From Deltaproteobacteria bacterium (lineage in GTDB: Bacteria; SZUA-79; Acidulodesulfobacterales; Acidulodesulfobacteraceae), in contig JAMDCP010000005.1 of the NCBI GenBank assembly GCA_023489335.1, forward strand, positions 1 to 51,782: a DNA stretch of 51,782 nt, given 5' to 3'. The notes beneath the pieces are model-generated. The model had not been told where the DNA came from. It was given only the letters and a program-made list of their open reading frames with translations, and did no database searches. Position 1 is the stretch's first letter. Every line of letters begins with the position of its first letter. Positions 17,171 through 26,189 of the stretch are shown here, in pieces. The position numbers were made by a program, and so were the translations under genes.

Positions 17171-17563
17171 TCAAATTTTTAACGAAGCCTGAGACATGGC
17201 TTTTGACTCAGCTATAACCTGCGCATCAGCTTGATATGCCTTTGTCGCCGATATCATATCTACAAGCTCCCTTATAGATGAAATATTTGGGATTTTCACA
17301 TATCCCGCCTTGTTTGCCAGCGGACTGCCGGGGTCGTATTTTTCCGAAAATGGATTTTTTGCATTTTCAATCCTTTCAACCTCGACGCCAAAGTAGTTTT
17401 TAAATTTAACTGTTTTAAACAGCGGTTCTTTTTTGACATAAGGCAGTCCGTTTCCCGCATTATCCGTATTGATGTTTGCAAGGTTGGAAGCGATAACATT
17501 CATTCTAATTCTTTCGGCGTTAAGCCCCTGGGCGGCGATACTTAAAGAATCGTTAAAACTCAT
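17171..17563 (-). CDS. flgC: Proximal rod protein FlgC
   Basis: 130 residues, a normal FlgC. The N-terminal rod motif is LSIAAQGLNAERIRMNVIASNLANINT, and the C-terminal helix is RELVDMISATKAYQADAQVIAESKAM. The middle carries VKKEPLFKTV and a short variable loop. AGGTGG lies just upstream of the ATG. The gene is separated from flgB by 118 bp that hold an extragenic palindrome, yet both should be on the same sigma-54 transcript. Confidence 0.96.
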   Translation of the reverse strand: MSFNDSLSIAAQGLNAERIRMNVIASNLANINTDNAGNGLPYVKKEPLFKTVKFKNYFGVEVERIENAKNPFSEKYDPGSPLANKAGYVKIPNISSIRELVDMISATKAYQADAQVIAESKAMSQASLKI

Positions 17564-17608
17564 AATCCCACCTGATTTATTTTATATTGTTTATATTGTT
17601 TAAATGTC

Positions 17609-17628
17609 ATTCCCGCAAAAGCGGGAAT
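17609..17628. repeat. Extragenic palindrome (8-bp stem, AAAA loop)
   Basis: ATTCCCGC (17609-17616), AAAA, GCGGGAAT (17621-17628) forms a perfect hairpin in the flgB-flgC gap. The wider TCATTCCCGCAAAAGCGGGAATC form is a type of palindrome dispersed in many bacterial genomes. It has no T-run in either direction, so termination is unlikely. It may protect or process the flgB-flgC mRNA. Confidence 0.75.
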
Positions 17629-17681
17629 CTATATAATGTAAAAGTTGAGCTTCTCCGGCCTTCGGCCCCACTTCTAATTAA

Positions 17682-18107
17682 CTAAGGATTGGCCTGCGTT
17701 ATGGCATAATTTAACATGGTGAATTTCTTTGTCAGGAGACCTGCCGCCGCTTCAAATCTGATAGCGTTAGATGCCATATCCGTCATTTCTTTGCTTAAAT
17801 CCACGGTGTTGCCGTCCAACGGGGGAATGGATTCGTCTGTTTGATTATGAACAAAAGACTTTATAAATCCTGAACCGTCAGGCGCGCCGCCGTTCATGTA
17901 ACCGTTCGATAAATCTTTTACGGAATTTGTTTTCATGGGCAGGGACGACTCCGACAGCACCAGGCTCTTCATAACATCTTCAAAATTTAAGGTTTTAGCC
18001 TTGTATCCCGGCGTATTAGCATTAGCGATATTGGAAGCTATTATGTTTTGCCTGTCGTCAAGCACATTTAAACTTTCGCCCAGTATGTCGTAAATTTTAC
18101 TAAACAT
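17682..18107 (-). CDS. flgB: Proximal rod protein FlgB
   Basis: 141 residues. The rod-protein motif LNVLDDRQNIIASNIANANTPGYKA is near the N-terminus. The C-terminal MTDMASNAIRFEAAAGLLTKKF helix pairs with it in the rod. FlgB is the most proximal rod subunit. It is the first gene of flgB-flgC-fliE-fliF-fliG-fliH. A sigma-54 promoter lies 53-69 bp upstream, with GAAGGG as ribosome site. Confidence 0.96.
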   Translation of the reverse strand: MFSKIYDILGESLNVLDDRQNIIASNIANANTPGYKAKTLNFEDVMKSLVLSESSLPMKTNSVKDLSNGYMNGGAPDGSGFIKSFVHNQTDESIPPLDGNTVDLSKEMTDMASNAIRFEAAAGLLTKKFTMLNYAITQANP

Positions 18108-18159
18108 AAATTATTATTCCCTTCATAAGAGAATTATCTTAACTGATATTAATATTTTA

Positions 18160-18176
18160 TGCAATATTTATGCCAA
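18160..18176 (-). promoter_or_regulatory. Sigma-54 promoter of the flgB operon
   Basis: Minus strand TTGGCATAAATATTGCA: the -24 GG and -12 GC are separated by exactly 10 nt, as sigma-54 requires. It overlaps the stop codon of the kinase gene and would start transcription near 18148, about 40 nt before the flgB ATG. It is likely activated by FlrA or the FlrC-like regulator. Confidence 0.85.
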
Positions 18177-19346
18177 AGCCGGCAAAAAAACGCTAATTTT
18201 GGCGCCATTCATTTCGGACGAATTTTCCGCATTAATATAGCCCCCATGAATTATGACATTATTTAAAGCGATTGGCAGCCCCAGACCTGTTCCGCCGCTT
18301 TTTTTAGTAGAAAAGAAGGGGTTAAAAATGTTTTGGATTATATCTTTTGAAAATCCCATTCCATTATCTTCAAAGTCGATACAAACATAATTACTCTCCC
18401 CGTCTTTGGCATTTTCTCCGGCAAAACGCGATGTTATTCTTATTAGCCCGCCATTTTCCGGAACTGCATGGGCGGCGTTTATTAAGATGTTCAAAAATGC
18501 CTGGCCTAATAAATTTTCGTCAACCTCGAGGATTAAATCATCGTCTATTTCTTTAATTATTCTAATATTTTTTTGTTTTATCAGGTATGAAGCGAAGATA
18601 AGGGATTTGTCGATAATTTCCCGCAAATTGTATTTTGAAACGGAAGGATTTAATGCCTTAGAAAATTCCAGTATATTTGTTATCGTAGCGTTCATATTTT
18701 TAACGGCGGATACGATATTGGAAACAATCTCTTTGTGTCCTTCATTATTAAGCTCTTTTTGCAAAATAGAAGCGAATAAGTCGATAGAACCGAGCGGATT
18801 TCGTATTTCATGGGCAATTTTTGCGGACATTTCGCCTAATTCCGCTAATCTTTTAAACTTTTTTATTTCTTCTATGTTTTGAAATATAAAAATTCTTCCC
18901 GAATATTTTCTATTATTCCCGTAAACGGCCTTTGTGTATAAAAATATATGGATATGTTTGCCTTCGCCGATTTTCATTATTTTTTCTATCGGATTAAAAA
19001 TAGGCTTTATAAAATCGATAGTTTTAGAATTACTAAAAAACATTTTTATAAAATCTTCGATATCTTTATTTAAATAACTTACTAAATCGTACTCGGCCAT
19101 AAGCTCGGTCAAAAATTTGTTGATAAATTTAACCCTGTTTTTTTCATCCGTAATAATTATCCCGAGAGGCAAACTTTCAAGGACGGTGCTGAGATTTTCT
19201 TTTAAATCTTTAATTTCTTCTTCCAGATTTTTATAGTTTTCCGAAAGTTTCTGCGAGGCTATTTCAAAAGATTTAAATGCTTCCCTTAACTCGTCTTTAC
19301 CTATAAATGGCCCTGCGCCGCCATTAATACCTATATTTTCTTCCAT
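18168..19346 (-). CDS. flrB: PAS-histidine kinase, FlrB/FleS-like
   Basis: 392 residues from MEENIGING. It has an N-terminal coiled coil (about 15-50), a PAS domain (LESLPLGIIITDEKNRVKFIN onward), H-box MSAKIAHEIRNPLGSI, N-box NILINAAHAVP, G1 DNGMGFSKD and G2 GGTGLGLPIALN. No membrane segment is present, so it is a soluble kinase, as are FlrB, FleS and AtoS-like flagellar kinases. An in-frame extension to 19553 would cover the divergent gene and is rejected. It is divergent from its presumed partner, the FlrC-like regulator, with 64 bp between starts. Confidence 0.88.
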   Translation of the reverse strand: MEENIGINGGAGPFIGKDELREAFKSFEIASQKLSENYKNLEEEIKDLKENLSTVLESLPLGIIITDEKNRVKFINKFLTELMAEYDLVSYLNKDIEDFIKMFFSNSKTIDFIKPIFNPIEKIMKIGEGKHIHIFLYTKAVYGNNRKYSGRIFIFQNIEEIKKFKRLAELGEMSAKIAHEIRNPLGSIDLFASILQKELNNEGHKEIVSNIVSAVKNMNATITNILEFSKALNPSVSKYNLREIIDKSLIFASYLIKQKNIRIIKEIDDDLILEVDENLLGQAFLNILINAAHAVPENGGLIRITSRFAGENAKDGESNYVCIDFEDNGMGFSKDIIQNIFNPFFSTKKSGGTGLGLPIALNNVIIHGGYINAENSSEMNGAKISVFLPALA

Positions 19347-19410
19347 AACATAAAATTTTATCATAAAAATAAAAAATGCTATAATGAAAAAAAATAAAGG
19401 ATACAAAAAT

Positions 19411-20865
19411 ATGGCGCAGGATAAAATATTAATAGTGGATGACGACCAGCATATGCGCTCGGCGCTGAACTTAAGCTTAAAAAAGATAAGCAAGGAGGGT
19501 GAAATATTTTCATCCGCCGAAGATGCTTTAGAATTCATCGATATGACGGGCAAGGATAACCCTGAAAGCCCGTTTTTTCTTATAGTAAGCGATTTAAATC
19601 TCCCAAAAATGGACGGCGTGGCCTTTTTGCAGGAAATAAAAAAAAGGGAAAATTACAAAAATATCCCGTTCGTGATTATTACGGCATACGGGACGATAGA
19701 GAGCGCAGTTCTGGCTATGAAGCTGGGCGCGGCGGATTACCTTTTAAAGCCCTTTAATATAACAGATTTTGAAAGGGTAATAAAAAATGCGGAAAAAATT
19801 TCCCATATTTTAACTAAAGATGTTAAAAATATAGAAACATTATCTTATAACGGTGACAAACCCGCTTTTATTTACAAAACGGACAAAATGAAACAAATAG
19901 ACTCCTTTATAAATATAATCGCTCCTTCGGATGCAACTATTTTAATAATGGGGGAATCCGGAACGGGCAAGGAGGTTGTCGCGAGGAGGATACACGAACT
20001 CAGCAAAAGGAAAGGCAAGTTTATCGGGGTTAATTGTTCCGCTATCGTGCCGACCCTTTTGGAAAGCGAACTTTTTGGCCATGAAAAGGGCGCTTTTACG
20101 GGGGCGGCGGCGAGAAAGCCCGGAAAATTAGAACTTGCAAATAATGGAACTATACTGCTTGACGAGATAGCCGATATGGATAAAAATCTTCAATCAAAAA
20201 TATTGCGAACCCTTCAGGAAAAAACTGTCGATAGGGTAGGGGGAGACGAGCCTGTCAAAGTGGATGTCAGGGTTATAGCCGCTACAAACAGGGATATCGA
20301 AAAGATGGTTTCGGAAGGCGCTTTCAGGGAAGACCTTTTTTATAGAATTAATGTTATCCCCATACACCTGCCGCCTTTAAGGGAAAGAAAAGAGGACATT
20401 CCGCTGCTTGCAAAGTATTTTATGGAAAAATATTCCAAAAAATACTATCGAAACTGCATTAAAATATCGGAGGATGCTTTAAATTATTTAGCGTCCTTGA
20501 AGTATCCGGGAAACATCAGGGAACTTGAAAACATAATAGAAAGGGCAGTGATTCTTGCCCAGAAAGACGAAATCATAGACATTGCCCACTTCGGCAGTTT
20601 CGGTTTATCCGGTTGCAGCAGTTCCGCCGCCATCTTGAATGAAGTGGAAATAGGGGATATTACAAATGTTTCGTCCGCTGCGGCGGTAATCGGGAAAAAC
20701 GAATCCGGCATTACAAGTTTAAGCATTAAAGAAATGGAAGAGAAACTCATTATTTCCGCTCTTAAAGAAACAAACGGGAACAGGACAAAAGCCGCCGAAA
20801 AGCTGGGAATAACCACAAGAACCTTAAGAAATAAACTTAAAGAACTTAATCTAAACGATGCTTAA
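19411..20865 (+). CDS. flrC: Sigma-54 response regulator, FlrC/FleR-like
   Basis: 484 residues. The receiver domain has DDDQHMRSA and the acceptor Asp in VSDLNLPKMDG, then ITAYGTIES and the conserved Lys in LLKPF. The AAA+ domain has GESGTGKEVVARRIH, GAFTGA and LLDEIADM. The C-terminal Fis-type helix-turn-helix is GNRTKAAEKLGITTRTLRNKL. It should be phosphorylated by the adjacent FlrB-like kinase and activate class III flagellar genes with sigma-54. AAAGGA lies about 10 nt before the ATG at 19411 and decides this start over one 9 codons upstream. A sigma-54 promoter for flgD begins 4 nt after its stop. Confidence 0.92.
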   Translation: MAQDKILIVDDDQHMRSALNLSLKKISKEGEIFSSAEDALEFIDMTGKDNPESPFFLIVSDLNLPKMDGVAFLQEIKKRENYKNIPFVIITAYGTIESAVLAMKLGAADYLLKPFNITDFERVIKNAEKISHILTKDVKNIETLSYNGDKPAFIYKTDKMKQIDSFINIIAPSDATILIMGESGTGKEVVARRIHELSKRKGKFIGVNCSAIVPTLLESELFGHEKGAFTGAAARKPGKLELANNGTILLDEIADMDKNLQSKILRTLQEKTVDRVGGDEPVKVDVRVIAATNRDIEKMVSEGAFREDLFYRINVIPIHLPPLRERKEDIPLLAKYFMEKYSKKYYRNCIKISEDALNYLASLKYPGNIRELENIIERAVILAQKDEIIDIAHFGSFGLSGCSSSAAILNEVEIGDITNVSSAAAVIGKNESGITSLSIKEMEEKLIISALKETNGNRTKAAEKLGITTRTLRNKLKELNLNDA

Positions 20866-20869
20866 GGGT

Positions 20870-20886
20870 TTGGCATAATATTTGCT
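20870..20886 (+). promoter_or_regulatory. Sigma-54 promoter of the flgD operon
   Basis: TTGGCATAATATTTGCT, with GG at 20872-20873 and GC at 20884-20885 (N10 spacing). Transcription would start near 20897, giving a leader of about 150 nt that includes two hairpins. It should serve flgD-flgE-fliK-fliJ-motE. Confidence 0.85.
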
Positions 20887-20953
20887 CTTACATGAATAGC
20901 ATTAAATTAGCTTTATTTTATGGGAAAAATTTTCCCGCTTTTTAACATATCCC

Positions 20954-20996
20954 GATATTTTGCCGAAGCAAAATATCACCCCTTTTAAAAAAGGGG
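20954..20996. repeat. Two adjacent palindromes in the flgD leader
   Basis: GATATTTTGC (20954-20963), CGAA, GCAAAATATC (20968-20977) is a perfect 10-bp stem. One base later CCCCTTTT (20979-20986), AA, AAAAGGGG (20989-20996) is an 8-bp stem. Neither is followed by a T-run. Both would lie in the transcribed leader of flgD. They look like dispersed intergenic repeats or RNA stability elements. Confidence 0.7.
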
Positions 20997-21048
20997 AATA
21001 TATTTTAATTGAAATGAATAAATATTAATAAATTATAGGAGAGAAAAA

Positions 21049-21732
21049 ATGTCGGTAAATTCACTTTTTCCCACGACGACATCTGCTACGGCTGCCAATG
21101 CCGCCGCCGCGGCTAATTCTGCAAATTCAAATAGCCTTATAAGCGAAAATACATTTATGAAATTAATGGTCCAGGAGCTTCAAAACCAGAATCCGTTGGA
21201 CCCGATGTCTAATACTAATTTTATCGCCGAACTTGCCCAGTTTAACTCTATGAACCAGCTTACCTCTATGAATTCGACCCTTAAAAGCCTTGTGTCGTCC
21301 CAAAACCAGGCGGCTCTGGGCAATGCCGTAAATCTTATCGGCAAAACGGTTCAGGCAAACGGCAACTCTTTCGGGTTTACGAAAGGCAGCACGGCTAATC
21401 TCAACTATTCGCTTCCTCAAAATGCTAATTCCGTGTCCTTAGATGTTTATGACAGTTCGGGAAATCTTGTTTATAATACGAATCTGGGTCAGCAAAACTC
21501 AGGCTCTCAATCATTCAACTGGGACGGGCTTGAAAGCGGCGGTTCCCCTGCTCCTACGGGGAGCTATTCATTTTCGGTTAACGCAACGGACGCTTCGGGC
21601 AATCCGATAACCGCAACCACTTATTCGAATGCCGCGGTTATGGGGCTGACCACATCGAACAGCGGAGCCGTGGAGCTTGAATTGAGCAACGGTACGACCG
21701 TTCCGTTATCGAGCGTTACGAATGTTAATTAA
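21049..21732 (+). CDS. flgD: Hook-capping scaffold protein FlgD
   Basis: 227 residues. The N-terminal conserved part is ENTFMKLMVQELQNQNPLDPMSNTNFIAELAQFNSMNQL. The hook-cap domain has NLIGKTV, a Tudor-like portion, and the FLG-type SVSLDVYDSSGNLVYNTNLG with FNWDGLESGGSPAPTGSYSF. FlgD caps the growing hook and directs FlgE assembly, then leaves. AGGAG precedes the ATG. It is the first gene after the sigma-54 promoter at 20870. Confidence 0.96.
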   Translation: MSVNSLFPTTTSATAANAAAAANSANSNSLISENTFMKLMVQELQNQNPLDPMSNTNFIAELAQFNSMNQLTSMNSTLKSLVSSQNQAALGNAVNLIGKTVQANGNSFGFTKGSTANLNYSLPQNANSVSLDVYDSSGNLVYNTNLGQQNSGSQSFNWDGLESGGSPAPTGSYSFSVNATDASGNPITATTYSNAAVMGLTTSNSGAVELELSNGTTVPLSSVTNVN

Positions 21733-21797
21733 TAAAATATATAATTGTGTCGATTATTTATATTATACTAGTATTACTTTAACAAGGAGAAATAAAA

Positions 21798-23561
21798 ATG
21801 GGAGCAAATGCACTTTTTACCGCGGTATCGGGCTTAAACGCCAATCAGACATACCTTGGGGTCATAGGAAACAATATTGCAAACTCTAATACAATCGGTT
21901 TTAAAAGCTCCGACCCGATTTTTCAAAATCTTGTGAGCCAGACATTAAGCGGAGTCTCAAGTTCTCAGGAAGGGCTTGGAACCTCGGTTTATTCTATTCA
22001 ACAGCAGTTCGGGCAGGGGGCATTGGAGACTACTTCAAATCCTTTGAATATGGCGGTTGACGGAAGCGGGTTTTTTATAGTGCAGTCGCCAAACGGTTCG
22101 ACCTATTATACAAGAAACGGGCAGTTCAGCGAAAATGCGCAGGGTCAGATAGTCGATTCGACAGGTCAAAATGTCGTTCAAGGTTATCCTTTAAATGCCC
22201 AGGGGGTTTCTACATCCGGAACCCCGCAGCCTATAAGCCTTACGACATCGGCAATTCCGCCGCTTGCCACGACAACGGCCACCCTTACGGCAAATCTTAA
22301 TTCTAATATATCGCCGCAGACGACGCCTACGACAACGACTGGGACATTTATGGGCGGGTATCTTACATCAAGCGCTTCTGCCGGTTCATCAACCGTTAAT
22401 GTCGATATGACTTATAACGGCGCTACGGGAAGCGCTCCGACCTCTTTGCTTATAGGCAACGGCGACGGAACCACTAATCTATACACGGTTAAATATTATT
22501 ATGTTGGAGCTACTCAATATACCCCGGCGACTTTGCCGTCGGGTTCAGCCGTTACATCCGTTACCTTATCTTCTCCTTTAACCTCTTCGGTTCTTCAAAA
22601 TACGGCAATTTCGCAAAATACTCTTGGCCTTACAAGCACATCCGGCGTTTTGCAGGGTTCGGATATCCAGATAAATACGAACGGGACGGCGGCTTCCAGT
22701 ACGGTTGATCCTTACCAATTTGTTAATACCGTCGCAAGCGTTAATTCTAACAGCACGGTTAACCTGTCAAATGCTATGCCGATTCCTTCGGGCGGCTCAT
22801 TTACGGCAGGCGGAGGCGTTATATCCGGTCCCGCAAGCGATTACTATTCCACGACGATTAATGTTTACGATTCTCTGGGGAATTCGCTGCCGATGACCGT
22901 TACTTTTGCGCCGTCGTCTTCAACCGCCGGCGATTGGAATGTTTATTATACTATTAACGGAACCGCCGCTCAAAGACAGTCTCTAACTTCGACGACCCCG
23001 GATGTTATTTTTAATTCGAACGGTCAGATTACATCGGGAACATCTCAAACGTTGACGGATGTTCCTGCTTATGTAAGCCCAACTCCGGCGACGCTTCCGG
23101 ACGGCGCATCCGAACCGTTAAATGTAGCTTTAAACTTAAATAACCTGACCCAGTATGCCGCAACTTCCGCTACGACGGCATTCACCCAGAACGGCTATTC
23201 TACGGGAACGCTTACAAGTTTTACGGTTGACCAGAACGGAAGGATTTCGGGGCTTTTTTCGAACGGACAGACAAAATACTTATATCAGGTAGCTTTAGCA
23301 AACTTTATCGCCCCCACGGGGCTTGTTTCGGAAGGGAACAGCCTTTTCGCTCAGAGCTATTCATCTGGACAGCCAGCCGTGGGCGTTGCAAACTCCGGAA
23401 ATTTCGGCTACATTACGGATTCGGCATTAGAGCAGTCCAATGTCAATATTTCATCCGAATTTACTAATATGATAATTGCGCAGAACGCTTATGTCGCCAA
23501 TTCAAAGGTTCTGACGACCGAAAATGCGGTATTGACAGCCCTTGAAACCGCTATTCCATAA
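21798..23561 (+). CDS. flgE: Flagellar hook protein FlgE
   Basis: 587 residues, longer than the roughly 400 of enteric FlgE; the extra length is a Thr/Ser-rich variable domain (about 160-370). The N-terminal motif is ALFTAVSGLNANQTYLGVIGNNIANSNTIGFKSS. NPLNMAVDGSGFFIVQ follows, and the C-terminal EQSNVNISSEFTNMIIAQNAYVANSKVL is the rod/hook coiled-coil helix. Codon use and GC content rise over this gene, as is common for highly expressed surface proteins. AAGGAG lies before the ATG. Confidence 0.95.
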   Translation: MGANALFTAVSGLNANQTYLGVIGNNIANSNTIGFKSSDPIFQNLVSQTLSGVSSSQEGLGTSVYSIQQQFGQGALETTSNPLNMAVDGSGFFIVQSPNGSTYYTRNGQFSENAQGQIVDSTGQNVVQGYPLNAQGVSTSGTPQPISLTTSAIPPLATTTATLTANLNSNISPQTTPTTTTGTFMGGYLTSSASAGSSTVNVDMTYNGATGSAPTSLLIGNGDGTTNLYTVKYYYVGATQYTPATLPSGSAVTSVTLSSPLTSSVLQNTAISQNTLGLTSTSGVLQGSDIQINTNGTAASSTVDPYQFVNTVASVNSNSTVNLSNAMPIPSGGSFTAGGGVISGPASDYYSTTINVYDSLGNSLPMTVTFAPSSSTAGDWNVYYTINGTAAQRQSLTSTTPDVIFNSNGQITSGTSQTLTDVPAYVSPTPATLPDGASEPLNVALNLNNLTQYAATSATTAFTQNGYSTGTLTSFTVDQNGRISGLFSNGQTKYLYQVALANFIAPTGLVSEGNSLFAQSYSSGQPAVGVANSGNFGYITDSALEQSNVNISSEFTNMIIAQNAYVANSKVLTTENAVLTALETAIP

Positions 23562-23600
23562 TTAATAATTAACTCATCATAATTAAATTTTTGCAATCAT

Positions 23601-25229
23601 ATGTTAAATAATTTGCAATCCGGGTTTGCGAGCGGTAAAATCGATATAAACAATGATACCTCTTTTGGGGTTCAGGGAGGCGAATCCGTTTATTCCAATA
23701 ATGCCCCTCCTTCGGGCAACGGGCGCAAACCTGTTTCTTCCGGGCAAAATCCTCATCCCCGCGTTGCCGGAAACTTTAAAAATATGCTAAACAGGGCGTC
23801 TGATACAGGGTCTTTATCCGGAGAAGGCGGGCCCGTGAAAAATAAACCCGGCGATAGAAATAACAAACATAATAATTTTGGCTTTGTTTTATACGCAAAT
23901 TCACCTTTAAATACGGACAAAAAACAAAACCGGGTTATTTTATCGCTTAATAACAATGGCAAAGATTCGGGCAAGGATATTAAAGGCAATGAAGCCTCTA
24001 ACGGGGATATAAATACTTTGCAGGGCAATAAAAAATCGACCCAAAACCCGGATAATGATAATAAGGATAATTTTTCCGGCGGAAATAATACCTTAAGCAA
24101 AAGCGGGACAACAGGTATTAATAATAGTGGTATTAATCTTACCATTATTCCAGATGCCGCCGATTTAAAACTTTCTCCAGATTTAACCTCTAATAATAAA
24201 AATGATAATAAAAAAATTGGCAGTAATGCAGATACAGCAGGTACGCAAACAAACCAGAACCGCGAATCAAATTTATCTTTATTAAAACCGGCTTCGGATA
24301 ATTCAATCAATCCTAATGTAAACATAACGGATAGCATAAATAACATATTAAGTAAAAAAGGCGGGGATAGCATCCAAAATAATAAAGGCAAAAACAATCT
24401 AAATGCAATATCCAGAGATACCAAAGATGCGGCAAATACAAATTCAGACAAAAAAAATATAAATTCTGCCGGAAGCACAGGCATTGAAAACAGGGTTAAT
24501 TCCGGCAGTATTAACAATAATAATATTAAGCGGGATATTTCAAATATATTTAATTTTACCGTTCAAAATTATGAAACAAAATTGGATTTAGCCCGTTCAA
24601 ATCTTAAAAACGATAATAACTTGACTATAAATAAAAGCATTGATTTTCTGAATAATCCCGGTTTATCTAATTCAAATTCCGGCAATTTAAACGGAAAACA
24701 ACAAGGGTTTAACGCAGGCAGCGGACAGGTAAATGTAAACGGCCTTAATAATGCGGAAAACGGTGAGCCGTCGGGGAAAATTGCCATAAACTCCGTTATG
24801 TTTATGGTTAAAAAAAATATTCAGTCGGCTACCATAACGCTAAAACCACCTTCGCTGGGAAATGTCAAGATTGACATCGTGTTAAAAAATCTTCAGTCTA
24901 ATCTTATAACTGCCGACGGCGGCAAGGCCATTACGATTAATATGCTTGCCCAAAACGATGCCGCAAAGAATATGCTTCAATCGTCGTCGTCAAATCTTCA
25001 AAATGCGCTGAAAGGGCAGGGGTTTTCACAGGTTAATTTAAATGTTAACCTGGATTCCGGCAGGAATAATCAAAACGGCAATAATAACGAGGAAATTAAT
25101 AAAAATAAGCTTTTCAAAAATTATCCGGGCGGTTCCGTTAACGGCGGCAAAGCCGTCCCCGGCGGTTCCTTTTCAGGTTTTAATTTGGCGCATTATAACC
25201 CTGACGCAATAATAGACTATTTTATTTAG
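23601..25229 (+). CDS. fliK: Hook-length control protein FliK
   Basis: 542 residues. The first 390 or so are low-complexity and Asn/Ser/Gly/Asp-rich, which fits an unfolded molecular ruler. The C-terminal domain (about 395-500) carries the hallmark ATITLKPPSLGNVKIDIVLKNL and AKNMLQSSSSNLQNALKGQGFSQVNLNVNL. It switches export specificity by acting on FlhB. It is followed by fliJ 9 nt later. A 254-residue open frame on the opposite strand is a composition artefact of the Asn-rich part. Confidence 0.92.
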   Translation: MLNNLQSGFASGKIDINNDTSFGVQGGESVYSNNAPPSGNGRKPVSSGQNPHPRVAGNFKNMLNRASDTGSLSGEGGPVKNKPGDRNNKHNNFGFVLYANSPLNTDKKQNRVILSLNNNGKDSGKDIKGNEASNGDINTLQGNKKSTQNPDNDNKDNFSGGNNTLSKSGTTGINNSGINLTIIPDAADLKLSPDLTSNNKNDNKKIGSNADTAGTQTNQNRESNLSLLKPASDNSINPNVNITDSINNILSKKGGDSIQNNKGKNNLNAISRDTKDAANTNSDKKNINSAGSTGIENRVNSGSINNNNIKRDISNIFNFTVQNYETKLDLARSNLKNDNNLTINKSIDFLNNPGLSNSNSGNLNGKQQGFNAGSGQVNVNGLNNAENGEPSGKIAINSVMFMVKKNIQSATITLKPPSLGNVKIDIVLKNLQSNLITADGGKAITINMLAQNDAAKNMLQSSSSNLQNALKGQGFSQVNLNVNLDSGRNNQNGNNNEEINKNKLFKNYPGGSVNGGKAVPGGSFSGFNLAHYNPDAIIDYFI

Positions 25230-25238
25230 ATATTATAT

Positions 25239-25673
25239 ATGGCGGCATTCAAATTTCAAAATATATTGAATCACAGAAAATTAATACTCGATGAGCATTA
25301 TATCGAATTGTCGAGGGTTCAGGATGAATTGGTCAAGATAAATTTAAGAATAAACAGCGTCCAGAATTCTATCAATTTATTTAAAGAAACTTTCCCCGAT
25401 AAAGTGTTAAATATTACGAATATTAACGACTATAACTCATTGGATGCCCAATACAGGACTCTTTTGGCAAAATTGGACGACTTATTAAAAATAAAAGATT
25501 CTATCTCGGTAGATTTGGAGAACAAAAAGGCTCAAACAATAAGCGCCAGGGTGGAGTGCGAAAAAATAGATAAACTCAGGGAAAAATATCTTGCGATAAA
25601 TAAAATAACGGAATTAAAACATGATGAAGCTATCGCAAACGATTTTGCTTCAAATCGCCACAATCAAAGATAA
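25239..25673 (+). CDS. fliJ: Flagellar export chaperone FliJ
   Basis: 144 residues, almost entirely helical, beginning AAFKFQNILNHRKLILDEHYIELSRVQ, the typical FliJ start. Long heptad patterns follow to LREKYLAINKITELKHDEAI. FliJ is the central stalk of the FliI ATPase and links it to FlhA. Sequence identity in this family is low, so the call rests on length, coiled coil, the N-terminal pattern and its place between fliK and motE. The partner gene fliI is not in the window. Confidence 0.8.
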   Translation: MAAFKFQNILNHRKLILDEHYIELSRVQDELVKINLRINSVQNSINLFKETFPDKVLNITNINDYNSLDAQYRTLLAKLDDLLKIKDSISVDLENKKAQTISARVECEKIDKLREKYLAINKITELKHDEAIANDFASNRHNQR

Positions 25674-25713
25674 CCCTTAAAACCCCGGAAATAATGTTAT
25701 AAATTTTGTTATT

Positions 25714-26094
25714 ATGACGAAAACTTTATCCTCTTTGATAATCTTTATCATATTGTCCATATTCCCTGCTAACGCTTTTGCCTCCGGAGTAAGCGCCAAA
25801 AAAGATGAAATCAAAACCCTTGAAAAACAGATAAAATTGGAACTGAAGGAATTAAAAAACATAGAGTCCAAAATCCATCGTATCAAAGCCGAACAAAAAG
25901 CAAAAATTAAAAATCTCATAACTTTGTATTCCTCCATGAGTCCGAAAAGCGCCGCAAATATTCTCCCGCATATCGATAAAAATGTTGCCGTGTATATTCT
26001 TTCCCATATGTCCCCCAGAACCGCTTCAGCCATTATCTCGAGGATGCCCACCACCGATGCTGTATTTTTTACGAATAGCATCGCGGGAAAATAA
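25714..26094 (+). CDS. MotE-like periplasmic flagellar protein
   Basis: 126 residues. A signal peptide (about 1-24, MTKTLSSLIIFIILSIFPANAFA) is followed by a coiled coil (about 30-65). An MgtE N-terminal-like helical module completes it: LITLYSSMSPKSAANILPHIDKNVAVYILSHMSPRTASAIISRM. This is the MotE/FlgX arrangement; those proteins help stabilise stator or MotC-type components in alphaproteobacteria and occur in many flagellar operons after fliJ. It is last in the flgD operon. Confidence 0.85.
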   Translation: MTKTLSSLIIFIILSIFPANAFASGVSAKKDEIKTLEKQIKLELKELKNIESKIHRIKAEQKAKIKNLITLYSSMSPKSAANILPHIDKNVAVYILSHMSPRTASAIISRMPTTDAVFFTNSIAGK

Positions 26095-26189
26095 AAATAA
26101 ATCCCTGTTGTCAAATTAATGACGATATAAAAAACCCTTCATATTTATATATCTTACCGATATTATTATAAAATTATCATAAATAATAA

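Noticed and set aside
20979-20996. CCCCTTTT/AAAAGGGG hairpin as terminator of flrC
   Set aside because: No T-run follows on either strand, and the sigma-54 promoter lies upstream of it, so it would stop the flgD transcript.
23753-24517. 254-codon open frame opposite fliK
   Set aside because: It lies wholly opposite the Asn/Ser-rich part of fliK, where biased codons remove stops from the other strand; no start signal and no family pattern.
25677-26114. 145-codon frame opposite motE
   Set aside because: motE on the plus strand has a signal peptide and a known domain; the reverse frame has none.
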